A stretch of DNA of 64,000 bases, from contig JAGZEK010000006.1 in NCBI GenBank assembly GCA_018368345.1, positions 1 through 64,000 on the forward strand, in the 5' to 3' direction. Positions 32,246 through 41,257 of the stretch are shown piece after piece. Made by a program: the position numbers and the translations under genes. The notes under the pieces are model-generated. The model was not told where the DNA came from. It made no database searches and was given only the letters and a program-made list of their open reading frames with translations. The number at the start of each line of letters is the position of its first letter. Position 1 is the stretch's first letter. This DNA is from Collinsella sp. GTDB lineage: Bacteria > Actinomycetota > Coriobacteriia > Coriobacteriales > Coriobacteriaceae.

Positions 32246-34615
32246 ATGGCAGATTCGAGCAAAAAGATGCAGATCGTGTTTGCCTCGGCCGAGTGCGCAC
32301 CGTTTGTTAAGACCGGTGGCCTGGGCGACGTGGCGGGCTCGCTGCCTGCGGCGCTTGTGCGAGCCGGCGCCGAGGTTATCGTGATGGTGCCCAAGTACGC
32401 CACCATCAAGGACGAGTACAAGGCGCAGATGGAGCACTTTGCCGACTTTTACGTGAGCCTGGGCTGGCGCAACGAGTACTGCGGTCTCGAGAAGCTCGAG
32501 CACGACGGCGTCACCTATTTGTTCGTTGACAACGAGCGCTACTTTGCGCGCGACTATCCGTACGGCTTCTTTGACGACGGCGAGCGCTTCGCGTTTTTCT
32601 CCAAGGCCATCACAGAGAGCCTGCAGCACCTGCCGGCCGGTTTTGAGTGCGACATCCTGCACTGCAACGACTGGCAGACCGCGCTGGCGCCCGTGTTCTT
32701 GCGCGAGTTCTACCAGGGCCTGCCGCTGTACGACCGCGTCAAGACCGTGTTCTCGATCCACAACGTAGCGTTCCAGGGCCAGTTTAGCGACACCGTGATG
32801 GAGGACATCCTGGGTGTGGCGCATATTCCCGCGGCCGCCTCGCAGCTGCGTTGCGACGCCTGCAGCATCAACTACATGCTAGGCGCGCTGCACTATGCCG
32901 ATGCCATCACCACGGTAAGCCCCACCTACGCGAGTGAGATCCAGACGCCCGAGTTTGGCGAGGGCCTGGACGGCGTGCTGCGCGAGCGCTCCTACGCGCT
33001 GCAAGGCATCCTCAACGGCATTGATGTGGCGGGCTTTGACCCGGCGACCGACAAGCGCATTGCCGCCAACTACACGGTTGACGACCGTTCCGGCAAGGCC
33101 GTGTGCAAGGCCAAGCTGCAGGAGGAGCTGGGACTCGAGATTCGCGACGACCGCCCGCTCATGGTGATGGTCACGCGCCTGACGCGCCAGAAGGGCATGG
33201 ACCTGGTCATGTACGCGCTCGACCGAATCCTGTCCGGCGGCGTTCAGGTGGCCGTGCTGGGTACCGGCGACCGCGACTACGAGGACGGCCTGCGCTACTT
33301 CCAGGACAAGTACCCCGGCACCATGGCCGCGCGCATCGAGTTCGATCCAGCGCTGTCGCAGCGTATGTATGCCGCCGCCGATATGTTCCTGATGCCTTCG
33401 AAGTTTGAGCCCTGCGGCCTGTCGCAGATCATCGCCATGCGCTACGGCACCCTGCCCATCGTGCGCGAGACCGGTGGCCTGAAGGACACCGTGATTCCGT
33501 ATAACGAGTTTACCGGCGAGGGTACGGGCTTCTCGTTTACCAACTTTAACGGCGACGAGATGGGCGACGCCGTGTTCCGCGCGGCACGCCTGTTCTGGGA
33601 CAACCGCGATGCTTGGAACCAGCTGATCACGCAGGCCATGAGCCAGGACTTTAGTTGGACGCGCTCGGCCGACAAGTATCTGGACCTGTACTTCTTTATG
33701 CATCCGGAGATTGAGAGGCCGGCGGCTGTTGTCGACGAGCCTGAGACTGTTGCTGAACCGGTGGCCGCTGAGGAGCCCAAGGCCGAGGAGAAGCCGGTTG
33801 AGGCTGAGCCCGCAAAGGACGAGCCTGAGGTGAAGGCTGAGGTTGCTCCTGAGGCAGAGGCCGAGGTCAAGCCCGCTGCAAAGCCCGCAGTTAAGAAGAC
33901 CACGACCCGCAAGACGACCGCCAAGAAGGCTACGACGACCAAAGCTGCTGCCACCAAGACCGCCGCAGCAAAGACGACCGCTACCAAGGCAACGACCACG
34001 CGCAAGCGCACGACCGCCGCTGCCAAGAAGGCCGCCGAAGCCGAAGCTGCTCCCGAGGTAAAGGCCGAGGTCGCTGAGGCCCAGCCGGCCGCCAAGGTTC
34101 CGGCAAAGACCGCTGCTAAGAAGGCGATCGCGACCAAGACCACGACCGCCAAGAAGGCAACGGCAGCCAAGAAGACCACGGCAACGAAGTCGACGACCAC
34201 GAAGGCTGCCGCGACGAAGGCCGCTGCGAAGACGACCTCGAAGGCCGCCGCAAAGTCTGCTGTCAAGGTCGAGGAAACCCCCGTCGAGCCCAAGACCGAG
34301 GCGGCTGTCGAGACGAAGCCGGCCGCCAAGACCACCACGCGCAAGCGCACCACGACGACGGCCAAAAAGACCACGACCAAGGCCGCAGCTACCAAGACAG
34401 AGCCCAAGTCCGCTGCCACCAAAGAGGAGCCCAAGGCCGAGGTAAAGGCCAAGCCGGCGCCGAAGGCCGCTGAGGTTAAGGCTGCCCCGAAGGTGGAGGC
34501 AAAGCCCGAGCCCGCCAAGGAGACCCCGGTCTCCCCCGCCGCTCCGGCAGAGAAAAAGGCGCCGTCCAAGAAGACGTCCGTCCGCAAGGCAACGGCCACC
34601 CGCAAGCGCCGCTAG
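32246..34615 (+). CDS. glgA: glycogen synthase with a 300-residue Lys/Ala/Thr-rich tail
   Basis: This 789-residue protein adds glucose from ADP-glucose to glycogen. The catalytic GT5 part covers about residues 1-490: KTGGLGDVAGSLP (about 21-33, ADP-glucose loop), LHCNDWQTAL, TVSPTYASE, VTRLTRQKGMD and MPSKFEPCGLSQIIAMRYGTLPIVRETGGLKDT. From about 490 an acidic link (EEPKAEEKPVEAEPAKDE) leads to about 280 residues of repeated KTTTRK, AAKKAT and TKAAATK blocks with almost no hydrophobic residues. Ordinary GlgA is about 480 residues, so the tail is an addition, resembling histone H1. Start at 32246 with GGGAG 7 bases upstream. The role of the tail is unknown. Confidence 0.95.
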   Translation: MADSSKKMQIVFASAECAPFVKTGGLGDVAGSLPAALVRAGAEVIVMVPKYATIKDEYKAQMEHFADFYVSLGWRNEYCGLEKLEHDGVTYLFVDNERYFARDYPYGFFDDGERFAFFSKAITESLQHLPAGFECDILHCNDWQTALAPVFLREFYQGLPLYDRVKTVFSIHNVAFQGQFSDTVMEDILGVAHIPAAASQLRCDACSINYMLGALHYADAITTVSPTYASEIQTPEFGEGLDGVLRERSYALQGILNGIDVAGFDPATDKRIAANYTVDDRSGKAVCKAKLQEELGLEIRDDRPLMVMVTRLTRQKGMDLVMYALDRILSGGVQVAVLGTGDRDYEDGLRYFQDKYPGTMAARIEFDPALSQRMYAAADMFLMPSKFEPCGLSQIIAMRYGTLPIVRETGGLKDTVIPYNEFTGEGTGFSFTNFNGDEMGDAVFRAARLFWDNRDAWNQLITQAMSQDFSWTRSADKYLDLYFFMHPEIERPAAVVDEPETVAEPVAAEEPKAEEKPVEAEPAKDEPEVKAEVAPEAEAEVKPAAKPAVKKTTTRKTTAKKATTTKAAATKTAAAKTTATKATTTRKRTTAAAKKAAEAEAAPEVKAEVAEAQPAAKVPAKTAAKKAIATKTTTAKKATAAKKTTATKSTTTKAAATKAAAKTTSKAAAKSAVKVEETPVEPKTEAAVETKPAAKTTTRKRTTTTAKKTTTKAAATKTEPKSAATKEEPKAEVKAKPAPKAAEVKAAPKVEAKPEPAKETPVSPAAPAEKKAPSKKTSVRKATATRKRR

Positions 34616-34651
34616 CCCACAGGCGATCAAAAACCTCATCAAACCCTAAGC

Positions 34652-34680
34652 AAGGGGCGCTCCAACCAGGCGCCCCTTCT
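34652..34680 (+). terminator. terminator of glgA
   Basis: AAGGGGCGC (34652-34660) and GCGCCCCTT (34670-34678) form a nine-base-pair stem with a nine-base loop, followed by CTCTGT. It lies 36 bases after the glgA stop. Confidence 0.7.
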
Positions 34681-34691
34681 CTGTAGGTAGT

Positions 34692-34745
34692 GGTAAAACG
34701 ATTTTCTAGGACAACCGTTCGCCGATGGTAAACGGATGTTGTTTA
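34692..34745. promoter_or_regulatory. GGTAAAACG-type operator half-sites upstream of the GH13-GH77 gene
   Basis: GGTAAAACG (34692-34700) is followed by ATTTTCTA, a degenerate second half. GGTAAACGG occurs again at 34737-34745. Both resemble the sites upstream of glgB (24698, 24740) and lie 90-140 bases before the start codon. One regulator controlling both ends of the glycogen region is a reasonable inference. Confidence 0.45.
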
Positions 34746-34832
34746 TACAGCCTGTGTACAACAGATATACTTACATCCTGTGCGTAAAGCCCATGGCCCG
34801 CAGGCCATGATTCTATTGAACTGGACCGTACT

Positions 34833-37800
34833 ATGAGATTGATACACAACAGCCGTCTGCCGCAGTTTCGCACTCCGTTTGGCGCTGTGACCACAGGAAC
34901 TACCCTTTCGCTCTCCGTGATTCTGGAGGATGCCGATCCCGCGCAGGCAACGCTTACGCTGCGCACCTGGGTCGATGAGATCGGTGAGTCTCGGTATCCC
35001 ATGACGCACGAGGGCGACGGCATATTTACCGTAGAGCTTGAGTGCACCGAGCCCTGTCTTGTGTGGTACAGCTTTATATGCAATATCGAGGGCCAGCCCG
35101 AGGTTCGCTTGGGCGCGCCGCAGGGCCGCACTGGCGGCGAGGGCGTAACCTACGACTACGCCGAGGTACCGTCCTTCCAGATTACCGTCTACAAGCACCG
35201 CGAGAACCGTCCCACCTGGTACGAGCGCGGCATGGTCTACCAGATCTTCCCCGACCGCTATGCACGCGATGAGCACTGGCGCGAGCGCACGCTGGCCGAG
35301 CTCGAAAAGCCGCGCAAGGGCATTCAGCGCCGCATGGTCGAGGACTGGAACGAGCCGCCCGTGTACGAACGCGCCGAGGACGGCTCCATCAAGACCTGGG
35401 ACTTCTACGGCGGCTCGCTCAAGGGCATCCAGGAAGACCTGCCCCGCATCGCCGAGCTGGGCTTTACGGCCATCTACCTCAACCCCATCTTTGAGGCGAC
35501 AAGCAACCACCGCTACGACACCGCCGATTACACCAAGATCGACCCGATTCTGGGCACCGAACAGGACTTTACCGAGCTGTGCCAGGCAGCCGAGAAGCTG
35601 GGCATTTCCATTATTCTGGACGGCGTCTTCAACCACACGGGCGACGACTCGATCTATTTCAACCGCTATGGCAACTACCCCGGTGTGGGCGCTTGGCAGA
35701 GCGAGGATTCACCGTGGCGCGACGCGTTTACTTTCCACGAGGATGGCTCGTACGACTGCTGGTGGGGCGTGGGCAACATGCCTGCCATCAACGAGAACTC
35801 CGAGCTGGTACGCGAGAAGCTCTTGGGCAAGGACGGCGTAATCCGCAAGTGGCTGCGAGCCGGTGCCCATGGCTGGCGTCTGGACGTGGCGGACGAGCTC
35901 TCCGACGACTTCCTGGCCGAAATCAAGAAGGCCGTTCTCGCCGAAAAGCCCGATGCGCTGCTGCTCGGCGAGGTCTGGGAAGACGCCTCCAACAAGATTA
36001 GCTACGGTCACTTGCGTCGCTATCTGCAAGGCTCCGAGCTCGACTCGGCCATGGATTACCCCTTCCGCGACATGGTCATCGGCTTCTTAATGGGCTACAA
36101 AAACGCATACCAGGCTGCCGAAGATATCGAGACCCTACGCGAGAACTATCCGCGTGAGGCACTGTCTTGCGCACTAAATCTGCTTTCGAGCCACGATCGT
36201 CCGCGCATTATCTCGGTGCTCGGCGGCGGCCCTGACGAGTCGCAGCTGCCCGAGTGCGAACGCAGCAAGTGGCGCCTGGACGAGAACTCGATGGGCCTGG
36301 CCAAGAGCCGATTTTGGCTCGCGACGCTTATGCAGATGACATTCCCGGGCGTTCCCTCAATCTATTACGGTGACGAGTACGGCCTTGAGGGCCTGACCGA
36401 TCCGGGTAATCGCCGCACCATGCCGACCAAGGAAGACCTGCACGACTTCGATACGTTTGCAATCGTCAAGAACGCATCTGCTGTGCGCCGCGCGCTGCCG
36501 TTTATGGTTGACGGCGAGATCAAGGCCTTTGCGCTCAATGACGAAGTACTCGCCTATACGCGCACCGGCAAAGACGGCGAGTCCGCGACCGTCATCATTA
36601 ACCGCAGCCTGCGCAATTCGCATCGCGTGACCATTCCGGCGCTCGGCGAATGTGCGAGCGATGTGATTAGCGGTCACGAGTGCGAGATTCACAACGGCAC
36701 GGTCACGCTTGACCTGTATCCGCTGGGTTCGTCGATCATCTACCACCACGCCGAGCAGCGCCTGCAGGAGCCGCTCGATCACGGCGCGGGCGTCGTATGC
36801 CACATCACCTCGGTGCCGACCGACGACGGTAAGCCCGGCACGATTGGCGCGCCCACGCGTCGCTTTATCGACCATCTGGCCGCCATGGGCATGCGCTACT
36901 GGCAGGTCCTGCCCGTCAACCCGACGGACTTCTTCCGCTCCCCCTACGCTGGCCCTTCGGCCTTTGCGGGCAATATCGACCTGCTGCCCGAAAGCTACGA
37001 GGAACTGGCCGCCGACTTTGAGACCTGGAAGGCCCGCGGAGGCGAGGGTGCCGATCCGCTGTACACCGCGTTTAAACATCGCAATGCCGATTGGCTCGAG
37101 AAGTATTGCGTCTACATGGCCGTTAAGAAGTACTTTGAGGGCGAGTCGCGCCACGATTGGCCGGCAGATGTCGCTCGCTACAACGAGCATCTGATCGACG
37201 ACAAGCGCTTCCACAACGAGGCCGAGCTTCAGGCGTACATGCAGTACCGCTTTGACCTTGCTTGGTGCGAGCTCATGAACTATGCGCACAAGAAGGGCAT
37301 TGAGGTTATCGGCGATATTCCTATGTACGTGTCCGACGATTCGGCCGATGCGTGGAGCGAACCCGAGAACTTCTGGCTGTCCGATACCGGCAAAGCAATC
37401 GAGATTTCCGGCGCGCCGCCCGACAACTTTGCGCCCGAGGGCCAGGTGTGGGGCAACCCGACGTTCCGCTGGGACCACATGAAGCAGAACGGCTATAACT
37501 GGTGGATGGATCGCCTGCGCCGCGCGTTCTCGCTCTACGACCGCGTACGCCTGGATCACTTCCTGGGGTTCCACAGCTATTTCAGCATTCCCGCCGGCAA
37601 GGCTTGCGCCGACGGCCGCTGGCTGGCGGGCCCGGGCAAGGACCTGTTCCAGACCGCCTACGACGAGCTGGGTCCGCTTAACTTTATCGCCGAGGACCTG
37701 GGCTATTTGACGCCCGGTGTTCGCGCCATGGCTTCGACCTGCGGTTTCCCCGGCATGGACGTGCTGGAGTTTAGCGATTACGACGTCCGTTGCGGTGTGC

Positions 37801-38129
37801 ATCCCACGCCCGGCAAGATTCTGTACACCTCGACACACGACACGTCGACGCTGGCCGGTTGGTGCACGCGTTCCTTTGCGGGCGGCGATGAACCGAGCGG
37901 TGTTGAGGTGGCGGCCAAGTTGATGAGCGAAGCGCTGGCAAGCGACGCTCCCCTGGTGATGATGCCGCTGCAGGATGTTCTGGGGCTGGGCGACGACGCG
38001 CGCATGAACGTACCGGGCGTTGCCACGGGCAACTGGACCTGGCAGGCTGACGAGGCAGACATTGCGGCCGCCGAGAACAAAACCGCACAGCTCCTGCGCA
38101 ACAACCATAGATTCTGGGGCGAAGCGTGA
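34833..38129 (+). CDS. fusion protein: GH13 alpha-amylase/neopullulanase-type domain + GH77 4-alpha-glucanotransferase
   Basis: This 1098-residue protein has two enzymes in one chain. Residues 1-120 form a beta-rich CBM34-like domain. Residues about 130-640 are a GH13 barrel: YQIFPDRYA, GVFNHTGDDS (about 262), WRLDVADEL with the nucleophile Asp (about 349), LLGEVWED with the acid/base Glu (about 377) and SSHDRPR (about 451). From about 647 a MalQ-like GH77 domain begins (CHITSVPTDDGKPGTIG), with VRLDHFLGFHSYF (about 904), FIAEDLGYLTPGV (about 949) and STHDTSTLAGWC (about 1000). It probably debranches or cuts malto-dextrins and re-links them. There is no signal peptide, so it is cytosolic. It sits directly behind glgA. 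Confidence 0.93.
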   Translation: MRLIHNSRLPQFRTPFGAVTTGTTLSLSVILEDADPAQATLTLRTWVDEIGESRYPMTHEGDGIFTVELECTEPCLVWYSFICNIEGQPEVRLGAPQGRTGGEGVTYDYAEVPSFQITVYKHRENRPTWYERGMVYQIFPDRYARDEHWRERTLAELEKPRKGIQRRMVEDWNEPPVYERAEDGSIKTWDFYGGSLKGIQEDLPRIAELGFTAIYLNPIFEATSNHRYDTADYTKIDPILGTEQDFTELCQAAEKLGISIILDGVFNHTGDDSIYFNRYGNYPGVGAWQSEDSPWRDAFTFHEDGSYDCWWGVGNMPAINENSELVREKLLGKDGVIRKWLRAGAHGWRLDVADELSDDFLAEIKKAVLAEKPDALLLGEVWEDASNKISYGHLRRYLQGSELDSAMDYPFRDMVIGFLMGYKNAYQAAEDIETLRENYPREALSCALNLLSSHDRPRIISVLGGGPDESQLPECERSKWRLDENSMGLAKSRFWLATLMQMTFPGVPSIYYGDEYGLEGLTDPGNRRTMPTKEDLHDFDTFAIVKNASAVRRALPFMVDGEIKAFALNDEVLAYTRTGKDGESATVIINRSLRNSHRVTIPALGECASDVISGHECEIHNGTVTLDLYPLGSSIIYHHAEQRLQEPLDHGAGVVCHITSVPTDDGKPGTIGAPTRRFIDHLAAMGMRYWQVLPVNPTDFFRSPYAGPSAFAGNIDLLPESYEELAADFETWKARGGEGADPLYTAFKHRNADWLEKYCVYMAVKKYFEGESRHDWPADVARYNEHLIDDKRFHNEAELQAYMQYRFDLAWCELMNYAHKKGIEVIGDIPMYVSDDSADAWSEPENFWLSDTGKAIEISGAPPDNFAPEGQVWGNPTFRWDHMKQNGYNWWMDRLRRAFSLYDRVRLDHFLGFHSYFSIPAGKACADGRWLAGPGKDLFQTAYDELGPLNFIAEDLGYLTPGVRAMASTCGFPGMDVLEFSDYDVRCGVHPTPGKILYTSTHDTSTLAGWCTRSFAGGDEPSGVEVAAKLMSEALASDAPLVMMPLQDVLGLGDDARMNVPGVATGNWTWQADEADIAAAENKTAQLLRNNHRFWGEA

Positions 38130-38217
38130 TAAAACCCCCGAGATAGGGTACAGTTACAGACGTTTGAATTTTTGCGGGCAGAGTAATCTGCCCGCTTTGT
38201 GCTGAAAAGGAAGTATT

Positions 38218-38454
38218 ATGGCGCGCTACGATTACAAGTGCTCGAGCTGCGGCAACGTGTTTGAGGTTGAGCATCCCATGTCCGAGACTCCCGAGGTCGT
38301 GTGCCCCAGCTGCGGTGCCCCGGCGGCCAAGACGTTCTCGGCCAGCGGCATTAAATTTGAGGGCAGCGGTTTCTACAACACTGACCAGCGAAGCGGCGGC
38401 TCCAGCACTAGCGCCACCAGCGGCTGCTGCGCCAACTGCCCGCATAGCCACTAG
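38218..38454 (+). CDS. FmdB-family zinc-ribbon protein
   Basis: This 78-residue small protein begins MARYDYKCSSCGNVFEVEHPMSE and continues VVCPSCGAPAAKTFS. The two CxxC pairs make a zinc ribbon of the FmdB/CxxC_CXXC_SSSS type. The C-terminal part is Gly/Ser-rich with a further CCANC cluster. These are probably regulatory or RNA-linked proteins, but their role is not established. AAGGAAG stands 4 bases before the ATG. It forms a single-gene unit with its own terminator. Confidence 0.85.
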   Translation: MARYDYKCSSCGNVFEVEHPMSETPEVVCPSCGAPAAKTFSASGIKFEGSGFYNTDQRSGGSSTSATSGCCANCPHSH

Positions 38455-38463
38455 GAACCAAAC

Positions 38464-38500
38464 AGCCCCGCGACCGACACCGATCGCGGGGCTATTTCTT
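38464..38500 (+). terminator. terminator of the FmdB-like gene
   Basis: AGCCCCGCGA (38464-38473) and TCGCGGGGCT (38484-38493) form a ten-base-pair stem with a ten-base loop, followed by ATTTCTTT. It starts 10 bases after the stop codon. A further nine-base palindrome (38508-38516 and 38522-38530) follows. Confidence 0.85.
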
Positions 38501-38542
38501 TGCTCTATGGGTAGCTAATCAAGCTACCCAGGTTTCCTTGTG

Positions 38543-38609
38543 AGTTGCGGTGAAATAAGGACTGTTTGGTGGATGGAAGCCGCTATTCAATCCTTATTTC
38601 ACCGCAACT
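38543..38609. repeat. REP-like inverted repeat, family A copy 1
   Basis: Two perfect 19-base arms (38543-38561 and 38591-38609; core AGTTGCGGTGAAATAAGGA) enclose 29 bases. The element fills the gap between the convergent fmdB-like and rsmB genes. A second copy with the same AAGTTGCGGTGAA core lies at 54781-54849, again between convergent genes. This indicates a dispersed repeat family. Confidence 0.75.
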
Positions 38610-38615
38610 TAGTCG

Positions 38616-40016
38616 CTACTTGCGGACCAGACGGGCGCAGAAGTGGCCGTCGTAGGAGTCGGCGTTTACCGGCACGCTTTGGAAGAGGCCTCGTTCGTTC
38701 TGACGTACGGAAACGAGCTTCTTGGCCTGATCGAACTCGGGCAGCTGCAGGATCTGTACTTCGGAGAGAGGTGCCAGGCTAAAGTCCGCGCCCTCGGGCG
38801 AAGCCAAAAACGCGTCCATCACCTGCGTGTTCTCCTCGTCGAAGACCGAGCACGTCGCATAGATGAGCTCGCCGCCGGCAGCCACGCGCGCAGCGGCTTC
38901 CCTGAGCATCGTCAGCTGCAGTTTGGGCAGCTCAACCGTCACATCCTTTTCAGTCAGGCGCCACGGGATCTCGGGATGACGACGCATGGTGCCGGTGCCC
39001 GAGCAAGGCGCATCGATAAAGACCGTGTCGAATTTAACCGACTCGCCAAGCATGGCATCAAACGATGTGAGTACCTCATCAAGCTCGCAGGCATCACCAG
39101 AAACCGTACGAACGCCCTGAATACCGGCCTTATGCAGGCGAGCGAGATTCAGATCGCACTTGCGATCATGCAGATCGAGCGCCGTATGCTGACGCTCATA
39201 GCCCGCACGCTTGGCCTGGCACATCATCACATAGGTCTTGGTTCCGCGACCGGCACCAATCTCAAGGCAGCTTCCGGGGCGCGTGGCTGCCGTGGCGATG
39301 AGCTGGGCGTTGAGATCAGATGCCACCGCGGCAGCACGCTCAAACACACCCGAAGCAACGGTAACCTGGGCATCAACCGGGGCATGGCAGCCCGGGAAGA
39401 CAGGCGCCACAAGCTGCGAGATATACGGATCGGGCTTGGTCGCAAAGGCGTTCTCATGCAGGGCCAGCGGCGCGGGGGCCAGATTGCCGGCAAAGTTAAG
39501 CGCACCCTCAGGCGTGTCGAACGAAGCCATAATGCGAGCGCACAGCCACCGCGGTAGACCCATCAGGCGCGACAGACGGACAAGACGGCGCTCGGATTCA
39601 TCCACGTCGGACGCCGTGGCAAAGTCCTCAACGTTGTCCGCGACTTTATGCAGCACGGCATTGGCCAAACCGGCGGCAGACTTAGCTCCGCTGCGCACCA
39701 GCTCAACGCCCTGACTCACCGCAACGCGACCAGGCGTATGCAGATAAAGCATCTCGAAGGCCGAGATACGAAGTGCCATGCGAACACGCGGCGCAACCTT
39801 TTTAGGCTTATCGAGAAACTGATCGAGCAGCTCGTCCAAAATACCCTGCGTAGCGGCCACACCCAGCGCCAAGCGGGCGGCAAAAGCGGAATCGCGCTGG
39901 TCAATAGCTTTGGCCGATGCGCGAGAGGACAGCACGTCACGCGCATACATGCCGCGGCGATCGGCCTCCATTAGCACATCGAGCGCAAGCTTGCGCGCGG
40001 AAGACAGCTTGCTCAT
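38616..40016 (-). CDS. rsmB: 16S rRNA cytosine-C5 methyltransferase RsmB
   Basis: This 466-residue protein has an N-terminal NusB-like RNA-binding part (SSARKLALDVLMEADRRG, RDSAFAARLALGVAATQGILDELLDQF) and a C-terminal SAM methyltransferase part. The latter shows CLEIGAGRGTKTYVMMCQAKRAG, the active-site cysteine in FIDAPCSGTGTMRRHPEIPWRL (about 330) and the second cysteine in IYATCSVFDEENTQ. It methylates one cytosine (C967 in E. coli numbering) of 16S rRNA. The start is 40016, where ATGA overlaps the fmt stop. A longer frame to 40064 lies inside fmt. Confidence 0.93.
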   Translation of the reverse strand: MSKLSSARKLALDVLMEADRRGMYARDVLSSRASAKAIDQRDSAFAARLALGVAATQGILDELLDQFLDKPKKVAPRVRMALRISAFEMLYLHTPGRVAVSQGVELVRSGAKSAAGLANAVLHKVADNVEDFATASDVDESERRLVRLSRLMGLPRWLCARIMASFDTPEGALNFAGNLAPAPLALHENAFATKPDPYISQLVAPVFPGCHAPVDAQVTVASGVFERAAAVASDLNAQLIATAATRPGSCLEIGAGRGTKTYVMMCQAKRAGYERQHTALDLHDRKCDLNLARLHKAGIQGVRTVSGDACELDEVLTSFDAMLGESVKFDTVFIDAPCSGTGTMRRHPEIPWRLTEKDVTVELPKLQLTMLREAAARVAAGGELIYATCSVFDEENTQVMDAFLASPEGADFSLAPLSEVQILQLPEFDQAKKLVSVRQNERGLFQSVPVNADSYDGHFCARLVRK

Positions 40017-40933
40017 GACAAAACACCCCAGATAAGATCGGCGCCTTGCAGCCCAGCAGCCCAAGCAGAAGCGGCCATGGCACGCTTGCCATCGGGCTTA
40101 ACCTCGAGCAGTTCAACCGCACCATCGGAAAGACCAAGGAAAACACGCTTATTCTTAACGTCAACGCCGCCCTCGCCAAGCGAAACATCGGCCAGCGCAG
40201 CATCGAGCACACGCACGGTCTTGCCGGCAATCACGCAACGAGCGGGCGCGGTATCAGACGAGGCAAGCACATGACGAACGCAATCGAGCGCCGCCATCTG
40301 CGGATCCAGACGCATCTCCTGCTTAGGAATCTTGGCAGCATGGGTCACAAGCGACTCATCCTGCTCAGTCCAGACAGCCGAGCCATCGGCAAGCAAGGGA
40401 AGCGTATCGGCCAGCAACTTACCGCCCAGCTCACCAAGCTCCATCGTGAGCGCCTCGGCATGCTTACCGGCAACAGGCGTGGAAGCCTGAGCACAATAAG
40501 CACCAGTATCCACACCATGCCCAATGCGCATGATAGAAACGCCAGCAATCTCGTCACCAGCAAGAATGGCACGCTGAATAGGAGCAGCCCCACGCCAACG
40601 AGGCAGCAAGGACGCATGAACATTCACAATGCCGAGCGGCGCCATATGCAGCACCTCATCGGGCAAAATGCAGCCATAGGCAGCCACACAGAAAATGTCA
40701 GCCTGGGCAGCCTGAAGCGCCTCAACAACCTCAGGCGTCATACGATTAGCCTCAATAACCGGCAACCCCAGCTCAAGCGCCTTGGCCTTAACAGGAGAAG
40801 GCTCAAGCTTCTTACCGCGCCCACGAACAGCATCAGGACGAGTAACAACAAGCGCAATCTCGTTGCCAGCCGCAACAAGCGAAGTTAAAGAAGGCACAGC
40901 AAAATCGGGCGTACCCATAAACACAATACGCAT
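40013..40933 (-). CDS. fmt: methionyl-tRNA formyltransferase
   Basis: This 306-residue enzyme formylates initiator Met-tRNA using 10-formyl-THF. The start MRIVFMGTPDFAVPSL and the substrate loop VVTRPDAVRGRGKKLEPSPVK (about 33-53) are typical. The catalytic part is VNVHASLLPRWRGAAPIQRAIL (about 107-128), followed by the C-terminal OB-like domain. It overlaps rsmB. def lies further upstream on the same strand beyond a terminator and an inverted repeat, so fmt-rsmB is probably its own unit. Confidence 0.95.
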   Translation of the reverse strand: MRIVFMGTPDFAVPSLTSLVAAGNEIALVVTRPDAVRGRGKKLEPSPVKAKALELGLPVIEANRMTPEVVEALQAAQADIFCVAAYGCILPDEVLHMAPLGIVNVHASLLPRWRGAAPIQRAILAGDEIAGVSIMRIGHGVDTGAYCAQASTPVAGKHAEALTMELGELGGKLLADTLPLLADGSAVWTEQDESLVTHAAKIPKQEMRLDPQMAALDCVRHVLASSDTAPARCVIAGKTVRVLDAALADVSLGEGGVDVKNKRVFLGLSDGAVELLEVKPDGKRAMAASAWAAGLQGADLIWGVLS

Positions 40934-41045
40934 AAAAGTTAGTCTCCTCTCAATAACGAGCCGAGACGGCTACAAAACAAAAGCGTTCCGGGTCGCAAAC
41001 GCACCCAGTCGCAAGAACAGTTCAACAAGAACAAATATACCCAAA

Positions 41046-41078
41046 ACCAAAGAAAGAGCCGCAATAAAAGCAGCTCTT
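41046..41078 (-). terminator. possible terminator between def and fmt
   Basis: The arms AAGAGCCGC (41054-41062) and GCAGCTCTT (41070-41078) pair over nine positions with one G-T wobble. On the minus strand TCTTTGGTTTT follows. It would end the priA-def transcript before fmt. Confidence 0.5.
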
Positions 41079-41153
41079 CCAACAAAGCAATTATCAGCGA
41101 AGACGCCCCTCCCTGGCCCACGGCACTCGGGCGAGACAAGCAGCGTTAACGTA

Positions 41154-41249
41154 GTCCCCGGGGCACCCGCCTATATCGTCCCGCGCGCAGTTTCGCAGCG
41201 CAGCGAGAATGTTTGAGCACGGGATGATATAGGCGGGTGCCCCGGGGAC
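41154..41249. repeat. 30-base inverted repeat downstream of def
   Basis: The arms at 41154-41183 and 41220-41249 match at 29 of 30 bases (core GGGGCACCCGCCTATATC) and enclose 36 bases. It sits 8 bases past the end of def, in the spacer before fmt. Size and form resemble the other intergenic inverted repeats of this window, but the sequence is different. Confidence 0.75.
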
Positions 41250-41257
41250 GGACAAAC

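Noticed and set aside
32879..34642. Long open frame antisense to glgA, Gly/Leu/Arg-rich
   Set aside because: It is the mirror of the Lys/Ala/Thr-rich tail, has no ribosome site and shows extreme composition.
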